From an uncultured Mucilaginibacter sp. (lineage in GTDB: Bacteria > Bacteroidota > Bacteroidia > Sphingobacteriales > Sphingobacteriaceae): a stretch of 64,000 nucleotides of DNA. This document shows, in pieces, positions 25,046-34,241 of the stretch. Within the stretch, counting starts at the first letter, position 1. The number at the start of each line of letters is the position of its first letter. Position numbers and translations under genes: made by a program. The notes under the pieces were generated by a model. That model did not search any database and had not been told where the DNA came from. It saw only the letters and a program-made list of their open reading frames with translations. The stretch lies in the NCBI GenBank assembly GCA_903891475.1, contig CAITEP010000020.1:248001-312000 (forward strand). Direction: 5' to 3'.

Positions 25046-25158
25046 GGATTTTAAATTTACCGTGAAATTAAAAATATTTTGGCTAAAACATCAAAATAGC
25101 AATCATGAAGACTTAATTATTTATTAGATATCTCGTAAAAATAAAAAGTAAAAAAATA

Positions 25159-25189
25159 TTTGACGGCATTTAAATATTTTTTTACTTTG
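25159..25189 (+). promoter_or_regulatory. Candidate promoter with no gene directly after it
   Basis: TTTG at 25159-25162, 20 nt, then TACTTTG at 25183-25189, a near match to the TTTG/TAnnTTTG promoter, one base short in the -7 box. The next downstream feature is a strong terminator, not a start codon. Confidence 0.35.
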
Positions 25190-25194
25190 GTCAA

Positions 25195-25259
25195 GTTATT
25201 TTAATAGGGGTATTAAATAACAAATTGTGGCCATTTGCCTTAGGGCGAATGGCTTTTTT
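25195..25259 (+). ncRNA. Candidate small RNA or attenuated leader upstream of the Smr gene
   Basis: A transcript from the promoter at 25159-25189 would run about 65 nt and end at the hairpin at 25230-25259. No open reading frame of note lies in it. The plus-strand gene before it ends at 23058 behind its own terminator, so this terminator serves no known upstream gene. It could be a free small RNA, or a leader that attenuates transcription into the DUF2027-Smr gene at 25359. The boundaries are estimates. Confidence 0.3.
25230..25259 (+). terminator. Strong stand-alone terminator hairpin
   Basis: Ten-pair stem GCCATTTGCC/GGCGAATGGC with one T-G pair and a 4-nt loop, followed by six Ts. It lies 100 bp before the Smr gene start and has no coding gene upstream on its strand. 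The rest of the 25046-25358 gap is AT-rich with no other clear feature. Confidence 0.75.
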
Positions 25260-25358
25260 ATTTATTAAAATCTCAGGTCTTTTAAATATTCAATTAAATT
25301 CAAATTATTAAGGTGACATTGACCGATAAATAACATTAGTATAAATTTTAAAACAAGC

Positions 25359-26306
25359 ATGAAATATAATTTAGGCGATTTTGTTCGATTTGTTGATGAG
25401 AAGATGGAAGGCTATGTGACACGAATAATTGATGTGCAAATGATTGGAGTTACCGGAGAAGACGACTTTGAAATTCCTGTTTTAGCTAGCAAAGTAACTA
25501 CTGTTCATGGTCATCATCAACAGGTTGCCAAACAAGAAGTGGAATTAGCAATCGCTACTGTAACAAATAACCAGTTTAAAACTACAGGTATATATTTGGC
25601 TATGGTTAACGATGCAAAAGCAAGTTCAGTAATACATTTTTATTTGCTGAATGAAACTTCCTTCCAACTGCTTGTTACCTTAACAACAGAGCAATCACAC
25701 CTATATAAGGGAGTTTTTAATGCTATAATTAAGCCAGGAGCTTTTGAGAAAATTTATTCTGCCCAATTAGCTGATTTACAAGTTTGGCCAACTTTTATGC
25801 TGCAACTTTTATATTTTACAATTAATAATGTAAAGCCGCTTAATCCTATAAATTTTGTTGAGAAATTTAAAGCCAAAGATTTTTCAGAACCCAAAAAGCA
25901 GATTACAACTTTAAATCAGCTTGGTTGGCTCATACAAATTGATGAACCATTACCAATTATTGATACGCAAAAACTAAAGGAAAGCTTTTTTAAAACCAAG
26001 GAAGAAAAAATTGAAATTGAAAAGCCGAAAAGTGAAATAGACCTCCATATTGAAGTACTTAGAAATGATTATCAATTTTTAGGTAGTTCTGAGATATTAT
26101 CAATTCAGTTGGAGGTATTTCAGAAATCATTAGAGGCCGCAATTGTGCATAAATTCACTGAAATTATTTTTATACATGGTGCTGGCAGTGGTGTTTTAAA
26201 GTACGAACTGCAGAAAATTTTAAGCAAACATCAAAAAGTGCAAACTTTTATGGATGCTAGGAAAGAAAAATTTGGTTATGGAGCTACAAAAGTTGTTCTT
26301 AAATAG
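25359..26306 (+). CDS. DUF2027 plus Smr-domain protein
   Basis: A 315-residue cytoplasmic protein of the Bacteroidota DUF2027-Smr type. The N-terminus (MKYNLGDFVRFVDEKMEGYVTRI) is a small KOW/Tudor-like barrel, followed by the DUF2027 middle domain to about 215. The C-terminal Smr domain (about 228-315) has the signature DLHIEVL (the DLHG-like motif, with Gly replaced) and FIHGAGSGVLK (the HGxGxG motif). Smr domains are related to MutS2 C-termini and have nuclease activity on structured DNA or RNA in some proteins. Cellular role here is unknown. It may be controlled by the hairpin at 25230. Confidence 0.85.
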   Translation: MKYNLGDFVRFVDEKMEGYVTRIIDVQMIGVTGEDDFEIPVLASKVTTVHGHHQQVAKQEVELAIATVTNNQFKTTGIYLAMVNDAKASSVIHFYLLNETSFQLLVTLTTEQSHLYKGVFNAIIKPGAFEKIYSAQLADLQVWPTFMLQLLYFTINNVKPLNPINFVEKFKAKDFSEPKKQITTLNQLGWLIQIDEPLPIIDTQKLKESFFKTKEEKIEIEKPKSEIDLHIEVLRNDYQFLGSSEILSIQLEVFQKSLEAAIVHKFTEIIFIHGAGSGVLKYELQKILSKHQKVQTFMDARKEKFGYGATKVVLK

Positions 26307-26387
26307 CATATTACCGTTAACTAGTGTTATTATTGCTTTTATTTTCAATATTTCATTGTAAATTGAACTGTTTTTAAATTCTATTAA

Positions 26388-29375
26388 ATGAAACTTACTT
26401 TTTTTAGTTTAATAATGCTATTTTTTTGTGCTTATAGTTATGCTCAAGAAATAAACTATGTGTCAAAAAATAACGATTGGGATGCCGATTCATTAGGCAA
26501 TCAACGTGTAGTACTGACTATTGAAAATACGGAAGCCAAAATTGCCTATGCCTCAATTGATTGGCGGAGGAGTGATTTAAATCCCGAAAGTAAGAAAATT
26601 ATTCTAGTTGATTCTACTAGCAATAAAACCATTAAAGTCGAGGTAGCAAGCGTAAACCGAGAAACGGGGCTCTTATATTTTGAGCCGGTTAAAGACCATA
26701 ACAAGTATTTTGTTTATTATTTACCCTATAAAGTAAATAGAAAGTCTAATTATCCCAATATCCAATACCTTAAATCCGAACAAGCTGTAAATTCTGTTTT
26801 GGGTAAAGCTGTGCCTAATGTTGAAAGTGTTGAACAAGCTATTGTTGAATCGATTGAGTCGGTCAATCCAATAAACAGCAATTATCCTATGGAAGTTATC
26901 GCGCTTTCAAGAGAGGTTGAAAACCTAATTAAGAAGAATGTAGATAAGACCTATTTGGTATTTCCTGAAAGTAGGTTGAATCCTATCAGAATGAAACATG
27001 ATATTCCACAAAGATGGATAATTAATGGTGCAAAAAGTAAATTTGTTGATGAAGCCAATGCAGGTGAAAATTTTTCATGGCAATTTGGTGTTTATCCTGT
27101 AATTCAAAATTTGGAAAATGTTAAAGTTTCCTTTTCTGATTTTAAGAACTCTGCCGGACAAGTAATTTCTTCTTCATTATTTTCTTGCCTTAACACAAAT
27201 GGTATCAACTACAAAGGTGAGCCGTTTACAAAGCAAGTTGATGTTAAAAAAGGGGATGTGCAAGCATTATGGTGTTTAATAAATATCCCATCAACTTTAA
27301 CCGAAGGTGATTACACGGGAACAGCTACAATATCCGCAAAAGGACAAGCATCAACTAGTATTACCGTTACGTTAAAAATTAAAAGTCTAATTTTAAAGGA
27401 TAATGGAATTAGCTCGCCAGAAAAACAAACACGTTTGGCTTGGCTTAATTCAACACTGGCTCAGCAAAACGAAGTAATTAAACCGTATACCCCGCTTGTA
27501 GTAAAAGGAAGTACAATTGATTTTTTAGGAAGGAAGTTAGTTTTAAACGACAATGGCTTACCTCAAAAAATTGAGACTTTTTTCACACCCGAGATGACTT
27601 CTTATGCAAAAAAGCCTAAGGAAGTAATTAATTCGCCAATAACATTCAATGCTGAGACAAATACAGGACTTGAAGCATGGCAACCAGGCAAACTCAAATT
27701 TACCCAAACCGACCCCGGAACAGTTAAATGGGAATCGATAAATACTTCTCCATCATTAAATATGGAAGTAAATGGAGCACTTGAGTTTGATGGTTTTGCA
27801 ACTTATACAATAAAGATTACTGCTTTGCAGGATGTTGATTTGAAGGATATTAGTATGGACATTCCTTTTAATAAAGATGCAGCCAAATATATGATGGGCT
27901 TAAATCAAAAGGGGGGCTATAGGCCAGCCAGTTATGATTGGAAATGGGATGTAACTAACAAGAATCAGGATGGAGCATGGATAGGTGATGTTAACGCTGG
28001 ATTGCAATATTCACTTCGCGATGAAAATTATGTTCGTCCACTCAATACTAATTTTTACCTGCAGAAACCATTGCTCTTACCAACCTCATGGGGTAATGAA
28101 AATAAAGGTGGAATAAACATCAGTGAAAAAGAAACTAATGTATTGGTAAGGAATTATAGCGGACAGCGAAAATTAAAAAAGGGCGATGTTTTATTCTATA
28201 ATTTTACGCTATTAATTACGCCATTTCATACAATAAATACCGATTTTCAGTGGGATAGTAGATTTTATCATAAGTACGACGCCATCGATTCAATAAAAGC
28301 AAAAGGTGCAACCATAGTAAATATACATCACGCAACGCCAATTAATCCATATATAAATTATCCATTTATAGCTTACCCGGCCATGAAAAGCTATATTGAT
28401 GAAGCTCATCAAAAAGGATTAAAGGTAAAAATTTACAATACTGTTCGTGAATTATCAAACAGCGCTTATGAAACTTTTGCAATGCGTAGTCTTGGTAACG
28501 AAATTTATTCATCGGGTAAAGGAGGCGGCTATTCATGGCTACAAGAGCATCTTGGCGACGATTATATAGCCGCTTGGTTTGTTCCCGAAATAAAAGATGC
28601 AGCTATTTTAAATAGTGGTATGAGCCGCTGGCATAACTATTATGTGGAAGGAATGAATTGGCTGGTGCAAAATGTTGGCATTGATGGTATATATTTAGAT
28701 GATGTCGCTTTTGATAGAATTACCATGAAGCGCGTTAAAAGGGTACTTACCCAAAATGGACATCCGGGAATTATTGATTTGCATTCGGCAAATCAATATA
28801 ATAAAAATGATGGCTTTAATAACAGCGCGAACTTATACATGGAACATTTTCCATATTTAGATAAATTATGGTTCGGCGAATATTTTGATTATGAAAACAA
28901 TAGTCCAGACTTCTTTTTGACAGAGGTTTCGGGGATACCGTTTGGCTTAATGGGCGAAATGCTGCAAGGCGGGGGCAACCCATGGCGCGGAATGGTTTAC
29001 GGTATGACAAACAGAATGCCTTGGAGCGATAACGCCGACCCACGCCCAATTTGGAAGGTTTGGGATGATTTTGGCATAAAAGGCTCAAGTATGATTGGTT
29101 ATTGGGTAGATGATAATCCGATAAAAACGGATAATGCCAAAGTTCCGGTAACTATTTATAAAAAAGAAAATAAAGTATTGGTTGCCTTAGCAAGTTGGGC
29201 CAATGAGGATACAAAAGCTAAGTTGGTAATTAATTGGAAAAAATTGGGTATCGATCCATCAAAAGCAACAATTACTGCACCTGAAATTAAGAATTTTCAA
29301 TCGGCACAAACTTTTAAGGCAGATGATGAAATCAATATTCCTAAGGGCAAAGGATGGTTACTGATTATTAATTAA
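26388..29375 (+). CDS. GH123-like (DUF6067-type) secreted glycoside hydrolase
   Basis: A 995-residue exported protein: signal peptide (about 1-19), a beta-rich N-terminal half (about 20-560) and a TIM-barrel-like catalytic half (about 600-900). This pattern matches the glycoside-hydrolase-like DUF6067 proteins of Bacteroidota, distantly related to GH123. Barrel strand ends include VNIHHATPINPYI, GIDGIYLDDVAFD near 765-777 (Asp-Asp resembling acid/base or substrate-assisting residues) and LYMEHFPYLDKLWFGE near 820-835. The C-terminal 80 residues look like a small beta domain. Substrate unknown. The last four bases overlap the end of smc on the other strand. Confidence 0.7.
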   Translation: MKLTFFSLIMLFFCAYSYAQEINYVSKNNDWDADSLGNQRVVLTIENTEAKIAYASIDWRRSDLNPESKKIILVDSTSNKTIKVEVASVNRETGLLYFEPVKDHNKYFVYYLPYKVNRKSNYPNIQYLKSEQAVNSVLGKAVPNVESVEQAIVESIESVNPINSNYPMEVIALSREVENLIKKNVDKTYLVFPESRLNPIRMKHDIPQRWIINGAKSKFVDEANAGENFSWQFGVYPVIQNLENVKVSFSDFKNSAGQVISSSLFSCLNTNGINYKGEPFTKQVDVKKGDVQALWCLINIPSTLTEGDYTGTATISAKGQASTSITVTLKIKSLILKDNGISSPEKQTRLAWLNSTLAQQNEVIKPYTPLVVKGSTIDFLGRKLVLNDNGLPQKIETFFTPEMTSYAKKPKEVINSPITFNAETNTGLEAWQPGKLKFTQTDPGTVKWESINTSPSLNMEVNGALEFDGFATYTIKITALQDVDLKDISMDIPFNKDAAKYMMGLNQKGGYRPASYDWKWDVTNKNQDGAWIGDVNAGLQYSLRDENYVRPLNTNFYLQKPLLLPTSWGNENKGGINISEKETNVLVRNYSGQRKLKKGDVLFYNFTLLITPFHTINTDFQWDSRFYHKYDAIDSIKAKGATIVNIHHATPINPYINYPFIAYPAMKSYIDEAHQKGLKVKIYNTVRELSNSAYETFAMRSLGNEIYSSGKGGGYSWLQEHLGDDYIAAWFVPEIKDAAILNSGMSRWHNYYVEGMNWLVQNVGIDGIYLDDVAFDRITMKRVKRVLTQNGHPGIIDLHSANQYNKNDGFNNSANLYMEHFPYLDKLWFGEYFDYENNSPDFFLTEVSGIPFGLMGEMLQGGGNPWRGMVYGMTNRMPWSDNADPRPIWKVWDDFGIKGSSMIGYWVDDNPIKTDNAKVPVTIYKKENKVLVALASWANEDTKAKLVINWKKLGIDPSKATITAPEIKNFQSAQTFKADDEINIPKGKGWLLIIN

Positions 29376-32300
29376 TCAACCAATTCTCTCAAATCAACAG
29401 GAACTACTCTTGAAATACCTTGCTCCACCATGGTAACACCGTAAATAATATCGGTACTTGCTATGGTGCGCTTGTTATGTGATATCACTATAAACTGTGA
29501 TTCTGAAGAAAAATCCCTGATAATTTTATTGAATTTATCAATATTGGTATCATCAAGAGGCGCATCAACCTCATCAAAAATACAGAATGGCGCGGGTTTT
29601 AAAAGATATAGCGAGAACAATATAGCCGTAGCTGTTAATGTTTTTTCACCGCCAGATAATTGATTGATTGACAATGGCCGTTTACCTTTTGGTTTGGCTA
29701 TAATGTCGATATCTGATTCTAAAGGATTTTCTGGGTCGCTCAATATTAAGTCGCATGAATCCTCTTCATTAAATAAGGAGCGGAATACCTTTATAAAGTT
29801 TTCGCGTACAAGCACAAATGATGACATGAACTTTTCCCGAGCAGTATCATCAATTTCTTGAATAGTTGCCAATAACGAAGCTTTAGCATCACTTAAATCC
29901 TTTTTTTGAGCCTGAATAAAGGTATAGCGTTCATTCATTTCATTATAAGCCTCCACCGCTAGCGGGTTAATGGCACCAAAATCGTCCAGTTGTCTTTTTA
30001 ATTTTTCGGTACGCTCACGTAATTCTAGCTCATTTTCACCTTCCGGTAAACTATTATCAGGCAATTCATTAATGTCAACATTAAACTCAACCGATAAACG
30101 CTCCTTTAGGGCACTCAGCTCCAATTTAAGGTTGTTTCTTTCATCCTTTGTTGCGTTTTCAATGGTTTCAGCATTTTCTTTTTTACGTCGCAGTACCGAA
30201 ATTTCATTTTCGGTAACAGTCAATTTTCCTCGCCAATCATAATAATCTTGTTCAGCTTGTTGAGTTGCTTTTTCAAGTTCTTCACGCTGGCTATACATTT
30301 CAATTAAATCATCATCCGAATGGTCGGCTTGAAGCAAATTTTCCTGTATCGCTATTTTAACTTTTTCAAGCTCATTGGTATTTTGCGTAATCCTTATCTC
30401 TAACGATTCCTGTTGCGATAATCTATAATCAAGGTCCTTATTTAAGCTTGAAACCTTATTTTGTTGTTGATGAAAACGTATATTTTCTTGGTTATACCTA
30501 TTTGATTCTACCGTAAAGTATTCATTTAACTCATTAAATGCTAACTGCTTTTCTGCCAATATGTCATTTTGTAATTGACGTTGTTCTTTTAACTCTTCAA
30601 GCAATGGCACAAGGGCAATCATTTCTTCGTCGATAGCCTTTATTTTATTTGCTATGTCTTCCTTGCGGTTCAGGCTATTTTCAATAAAATTTTGGTATTG
30701 CTCTTGTCGGGTTTTAACGGTAATCAACTCTGTATTCAATCGGTTTAACTCAAGCTGTTTTTGTTTGATTTCATCCGCTTTTAATGATGATTTTAAAGTA
30801 GAAAGGTTATGCTGTAATTCTTCAAACCTATTTTTAAGGGTTTGAACCTGTTCTTCCGCTTGCTTAATTTCTTTAACCAGGTTATCAAGGTTTTTAGCTC
30901 TACCAATTCTTTTACCTTCAAACAAACCTACCGAACCACCAGCCATAGTAAAACGGGTTTTGTTGAATTTTCCACTTTTGCCTATCAGTACCAAGCCAAT
31001 AGGTAAGGTTGTGTTATTAATACTATGTTCTGCATCATCAGTAACTAAATAAACATTGCTTAATAAGTGTTCGCATAAGTTTTGATACTTTTTATCAACT
31101 TCAACAACTTTTAAGGCTGGAATAGCTCCTGATAACCCGATACCTAAATCTTCACCAATCTCTATTTTTCTAGTCTGTGCACTCTCTAAATTGTTTAATA
31201 CAAAAAACTGTGCCCTTCCTTGGGCCGAATTGCTCAATAAATTGATGGCACTAATTGCTTCATTATAGGTTTCAACTACATAATGGTTCATTAGCGGCTC
31301 TAGATAGTTTTCTATAGCAACCCTATATTCTTCCTTACAGTACAAAACATCACTAAATAGTGGTGCGTTTTTAGCCCAACCTGTATTTTTCTTTAAAAAG
31401 CGAATCGACTCCGGGAAACCTTCCAGATTATCAACCATACTTTTTGTAAGGTTATATTCATTTTGCTTAGCATCTAGTTTTCTGCTTTCACGGATGATAA
31501 TACCTTGCACCTCTTCAATCTCGGCTTGTGTCGCGGATATTTGTCCTTGAGTTTTAGTCTCAATTTCTATGGCTGTTTGCAAAGTTTCATCAGTTCCCGA
31601 AACTTTTTGTTGTAACTCGGCAACAGCTACATTAAAATGTGAAAGCTCAACTTCTTTATTGGTGGTATCTTCCATATTTCGGTCGCCTTCCTGTTTTAAA
31701 GCTTGCCGTTGAATATTTAAAATATCAATATCTTTTTCCGCTTTATAAGCTTGATTTTGAAGTCGGGTACTAATGTTTGAGAGTTCGGTTATTTCATTTT
31801 TACCACTGGTTTGTTGTTGGCGCAACTCATCAACAGCCAATTTAAGCTCATTGAGTTGGGCAACAACTTTTTGTAAGGATTCTTCCTCCAATACTTTTTC
31901 TTCCGATAATCGCTTCAAATTATAAAGCACATGGTTCAGTTGGGCTTTATCACGGTCTAGTTCTTCAACTAACCTAGCTTCCTTATCTTGCTGAAACTTT
32001 AATTGCTCGTTTTTAATCTTCTTTTCACTTTCATAAGCCCTGATTTTTGAAATAAACTCATTCGTAGCTTTTTGTTGAACTGATAAGTTTTTTTCTTTGG
32101 TAACAATATCCAGTTTTTGTTGCTGTACAAGTGCCTCCAAGGTATCAATCTTGGCAACTATACCCATTTTCTCTTCCTTATGTTTTTGCTCTTGTTCTTC
32201 CAGCTTTGCTAAGGATGAACTAAAACTCACAATACGGAATGAGGCCAACATGATGCTCAGCGACTTATATTGTTCCTTTAAGTGATAATATCGCTCTGTT

Positions 32301-32932
32301 TTTTTTGCCTGATTTTCGAGTGTTTTTAAGTTTTTTTCGATTTCAAAAAGTAAATCTTCTACGCGGGCTAGGTCGGCTTCGGTATCTTTAAGTTTATTGA
32401 ATGTTTGCTTTTTGCGTAGCTTATATTTTGAAATGCCGGATGCTTCTTCAAATAAATTCCTTCGGGAGCCTTCTTTATTGGTTATAATTTCATCCACCAT
32501 TTTTAACTCAATGATGGAATAAGAGTCGGCACCAATACCAGTATCTAAAAATAAATCAGTGATATCCTTTAATCGGCATTGAACATCATTTAAACGGTAT
32601 TCACTTTCTCCGGTACGGTAAAGTCTGCGTGTTAGGGTAACTTGGGTAAAATCCGTAGGTAAAATATTTTTCGTATTATCAAAAGATAGGGAAACCTCTG
32701 CTAAATTTGCAGCCTTACGGCTTTTCGAACCATTAAAAATTACATTGTCCATTTTTTCAGAGCGTAGCATGCGCGTACTCTGCTCGCCTAAAACCCAACG
32801 AATAGCATCAACCACATTCGATTTTCCGCAGCCATTCGGACCAACAATTGCAGTTATTCCCTCATTAAAATTGATGGTAATCTTATCCCCAAAACTCTTA
32901 AACCCCTTAATTTCTAACTTGGTAAGCTGCAT
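29372..32932 (-). CDS. smc: Chromosome segregation protein SMC
   Basis: Structural maintenance of chromosomes ATPase, the core of bacterial condensin. The 1186 residues have an N-terminal ATPase lobe with Walker A GPNGCGKS at 31-38, a long coiled coil, a hinge domain at about 510-670 (YCKEEYRVAIENYLEPLMNHYVV through GGSVGLFEGKRIGR), a returning coiled coil, and a C-terminal lobe with the signature INQLSGGEKTLTA (about 1085-1097), Walker B FCIFDEVDAPLDD and the D-loop. Length is normal. scpA and scpB are not adjacent. Its 3' end overlaps the neighbouring hydrolase stop by four bases. Confidence 0.97.
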   Translation of the reverse strand: MQLTKLEIKGFKSFGDKITINFNEGITAIVGPNGCGKSNVVDAIRWVLGEQSTRMLRSEKMDNVIFNGSKSRKAANLAEVSLSFDNTKNILPTDFTQVTLTRRLYRTGESEYRLNDVQCRLKDITDLFLDTGIGADSYSIIELKMVDEIITNKEGSRRNLFEEASGISKYKLRKKQTFNKLKDTEADLARVEDLLFEIEKNLKTLENQAKKTERYYHLKEQYKSLSIMLASFRIVSFSSSLAKLEEQEQKHKEEKMGIVAKIDTLEALVQQQKLDIVTKEKNLSVQQKATNEFISKIRAYESEKKIKNEQLKFQQDKEARLVEELDRDKAQLNHVLYNLKRLSEEKVLEEESLQKVVAQLNELKLAVDELRQQQTSGKNEITELSNISTRLQNQAYKAEKDIDILNIQRQALKQEGDRNMEDTTNKEVELSHFNVAVAELQQKVSGTDETLQTAIEIETKTQGQISATQAEIEEVQGIIIRESRKLDAKQNEYNLTKSMVDNLEGFPESIRFLKKNTGWAKNAPLFSDVLYCKEEYRVAIENYLEPLMNHYVVETYNEAISAINLLSNSAQGRAQFFVLNNLESAQTRKIEIGEDLGIGLSGAIPALKVVEVDKKYQNLCEHLLSNVYLVTDDAEHSINNTTLPIGLVLIGKSGKFNKTRFTMAGGSVGLFEGKRIGRAKNLDNLVKEIKQAEEQVQTLKNRFEELQHNLSTLKSSLKADEIKQKQLELNRLNTELITVKTRQEQYQNFIENSLNRKEDIANKIKAIDEEMIALVPLLEELKEQRQLQNDILAEKQLAFNELNEYFTVESNRYNQENIRFHQQQNKVSSLNKDLDYRLSQQESLEIRITQNTNELEKVKIAIQENLLQADHSDDDLIEMYSQREELEKATQQAEQDYYDWRGKLTVTENEISVLRRKKENAETIENATKDERNNLKLELSALKERLSVEFNVDINELPDNSLPEGENELELRERTEKLKRQLDDFGAINPLAVEAYNEMNERYTFIQAQKKDLSDAKASLLATIQEIDDTAREKFMSSFVLVRENFIKVFRSLFNEEDSCDLILSDPENPLESDIDIIAKPKGKRPLSINQLSGGEKTLTATAILFSLYLLKPAPFCIFDEVDAPLDDTNIDKFNKIIRDFSSESQFIVISHNKRTIASTDIIYGVTMVEQGISRVVPVDLRELVD

Positions 32933-33256
32933 TTATTTCTTGATCGTAATTAAAAATCCCAACCTTCAAAGTAATCATAAAAAAATGAATTTTGCTAAAA
33001 TTATTTCTATTAAGTCCGAAAGTAGGGAAGTCGGAAAGACCGAAAGATGTTAAATTCAAAAAATATTAACCCGATAAAAATCAAGTTATTTTGCTAATGA
33101 AGTTAATTCCTAACAAATTGTCTGAATCAAGATTATATTATTTACAGAATTGTATTTTATTTTCAAGTTATTTTGAAAGAGGTTTGCAAAAAGTTTGATT
33201 ATCCAATTACTAGTTACTAAATACTTGCTACTGAACTATAAATCTGAAATCCAAAA
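32933..33256. other. Intergenic region between smc and phzF-like genes
   Basis: A 324-bp non-coding gap upstream of smc and downstream of the PhzF-like gene. It contains an octamer array (33011) and a heptamer array (33204), listed separately, and AT-rich DNA between them. I see no gene in it and no strong terminator. Confidence 0.5.
33011..33046. repeat. Octamer array, second copy of the AAGTCCGA element
   Basis: Four octamers in register from 33012: AAGTCCGA, AAGTAGGG, AAGTCGGA, AAGACCGA. Identical to 15962-15997 at 32 of 36 positions, in the same orientation within the window. Confidence 0.75.
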
Positions 33257-33260
33257 TCAA
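33204..33260. repeat. Degenerate heptamer array abutting the phzF stop codon
   Basis: Five units in register from 33204: CAATTAC, TAGTTAC, TAAATAC, TTGCTAC, TGAACTA. After a one- to two-base slip come AAATCTG, AAATCCA and AAATCAA; the last overlaps the stop codon of the PhzF-like gene at 33257. Confidence 0.5.
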
Positions 33261-34042
33261 ATAAAAATTTCCCCTTTTAGATAAGTAACGGCTTTCCCTT
33301 TTATAATTACCCTTTCGCCAACTAATTCGCACCATAGTTCACCTTTTCGTGCTGATAATTGGTAGGCATGCAACTGATTTTTTCCTAATCTATCAGCCCA
33401 ATAAGGTATCAGATTGCAATGTGCCGAACCAGTAACTGGGTCTTCTGGAATGCCGGCACCAGGAGCAAAAAATCTGGAAACAAAATCAACGTTTTTTCCT
33501 GGTGCAGTAACAATAACGCCAACCGTGTCCATTTTTGATAAGGCAAAAAAGTCGGGTACTATTTCTGTAATATCGTCCTCGTTTTCGTAAACCAAAAAAT
33601 AATCTCTCGACCTTAATACTTCTATAGGTTGTTTTTCACTTAAAGCCTCAGCCAAACCAATAGGTGGTTCAATATGAATGGCTGGTCGAGAAGGAAAATC
33701 CATTGCGTATTTATCACGTTCTTTGGTAACAGATAATATTCCTGCTTTTATAGTTTCAAAATTTATGGTATTACCTTTATACCCTAACTCGGTAAACAAA
33801 ATATGTGCCGAGGCTAAAGTAGCATGCCCACAAAGGTCAATTTCATATTCGGGAGTAAACCAACGCAATTTATACCCATTATTGGTTTTTACAAAAAAGG
33901 CGGTTTCTGCCAAGTTGTTTTCTATGGCAATTTTTTGCATTACTTCATCAGGTAACCAATTATCAAGAGGACAAATAGCTGCCGGATTACCACCAAAAAG
34001 TTCGTCTGTAAATGCATCTGCCTGATAAATTGAAATCTTCAT
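33257..34042 (-). CDS. PhzF-family isomerase/epimerase-like protein
   Basis: PhzF/diaminopimelate-epimerase fold protein, 261 residues. Signatures are YQADAFTDELFGGNPAAICPL (about 4-25), the catalytic-region Glu in NNLAETAFF (about 42-50), RWFTPEYEIDLCGHATLASAHILF (about 60-83, the DLCGHATLA motif), and GIPEDPVTGSAHCNLIPYW near 200-218. Phenazine genes are absent, so this is one of the many PhzF homologues of unknown substrate rather than a phenazine enzyme. The stop codon is overlapped by a repeat unit. It is transcribed in the same direction as rpoD upstream but 199 bp away. Confidence 0.88.
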   Translation of the reverse strand: MKISIYQADAFTDELFGGNPAAICPLDNWLPDEVMQKIAIENNLAETAFFVKTNNGYKLRWFTPEYEIDLCGHATLASAHILFTELGYKGNTINFETIKAGILSVTKERDKYAMDFPSRPAIHIEPPIGLAEALSEKQPIEVLRSRDYFLVYENEDDITEIVPDFFALSKMDTVGVIVTAPGKNVDFVSRFFAPGAGIPEDPVTGSAHCNLIPYWADRLGKNQLHAYQLSARKGELWCELVGERVIIKGKAVTYLKGEIFI

Positions 34043-34183
34043 AATTATAAAGTAATGATTAATTGGGGATACTAATTTACTTTTTTATTTAATAAATCCT
34101 ATTGATTGAAAAAATAATGTTAATAAGGAAAAATAGCTAAAGCGGTGAAAGATATATTAACAAGATAAAGTACTAAAAACCAG

Positions 34184-34217
34184 AAAAGGCATTAAAATCT
34201 TAACTTTAATGCCTTTT
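34184..34217 (-). terminator. Hairpin terminator downstream of rpoD
   Basis: Perfect 13-bp stem AAAAGGCATTAAA/TTTAATGCCTTTT with an 8-nt loop, 24 bp beyond the rpoD stop. The stem itself ends in TTTT on the minus strand. Confidence 0.65.
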
Positions 34218-34241
34218 GATAATATGATGTTTTGAAATTCT

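Noticed and set aside
26388..29375. Assigning the 995-residue hydrolase to a specific enzymatic activity
   Set aside because: The GH123/DUF6067 resemblance is at the fold level only; no diagnostic catalytic pair could be confirmed by eye.
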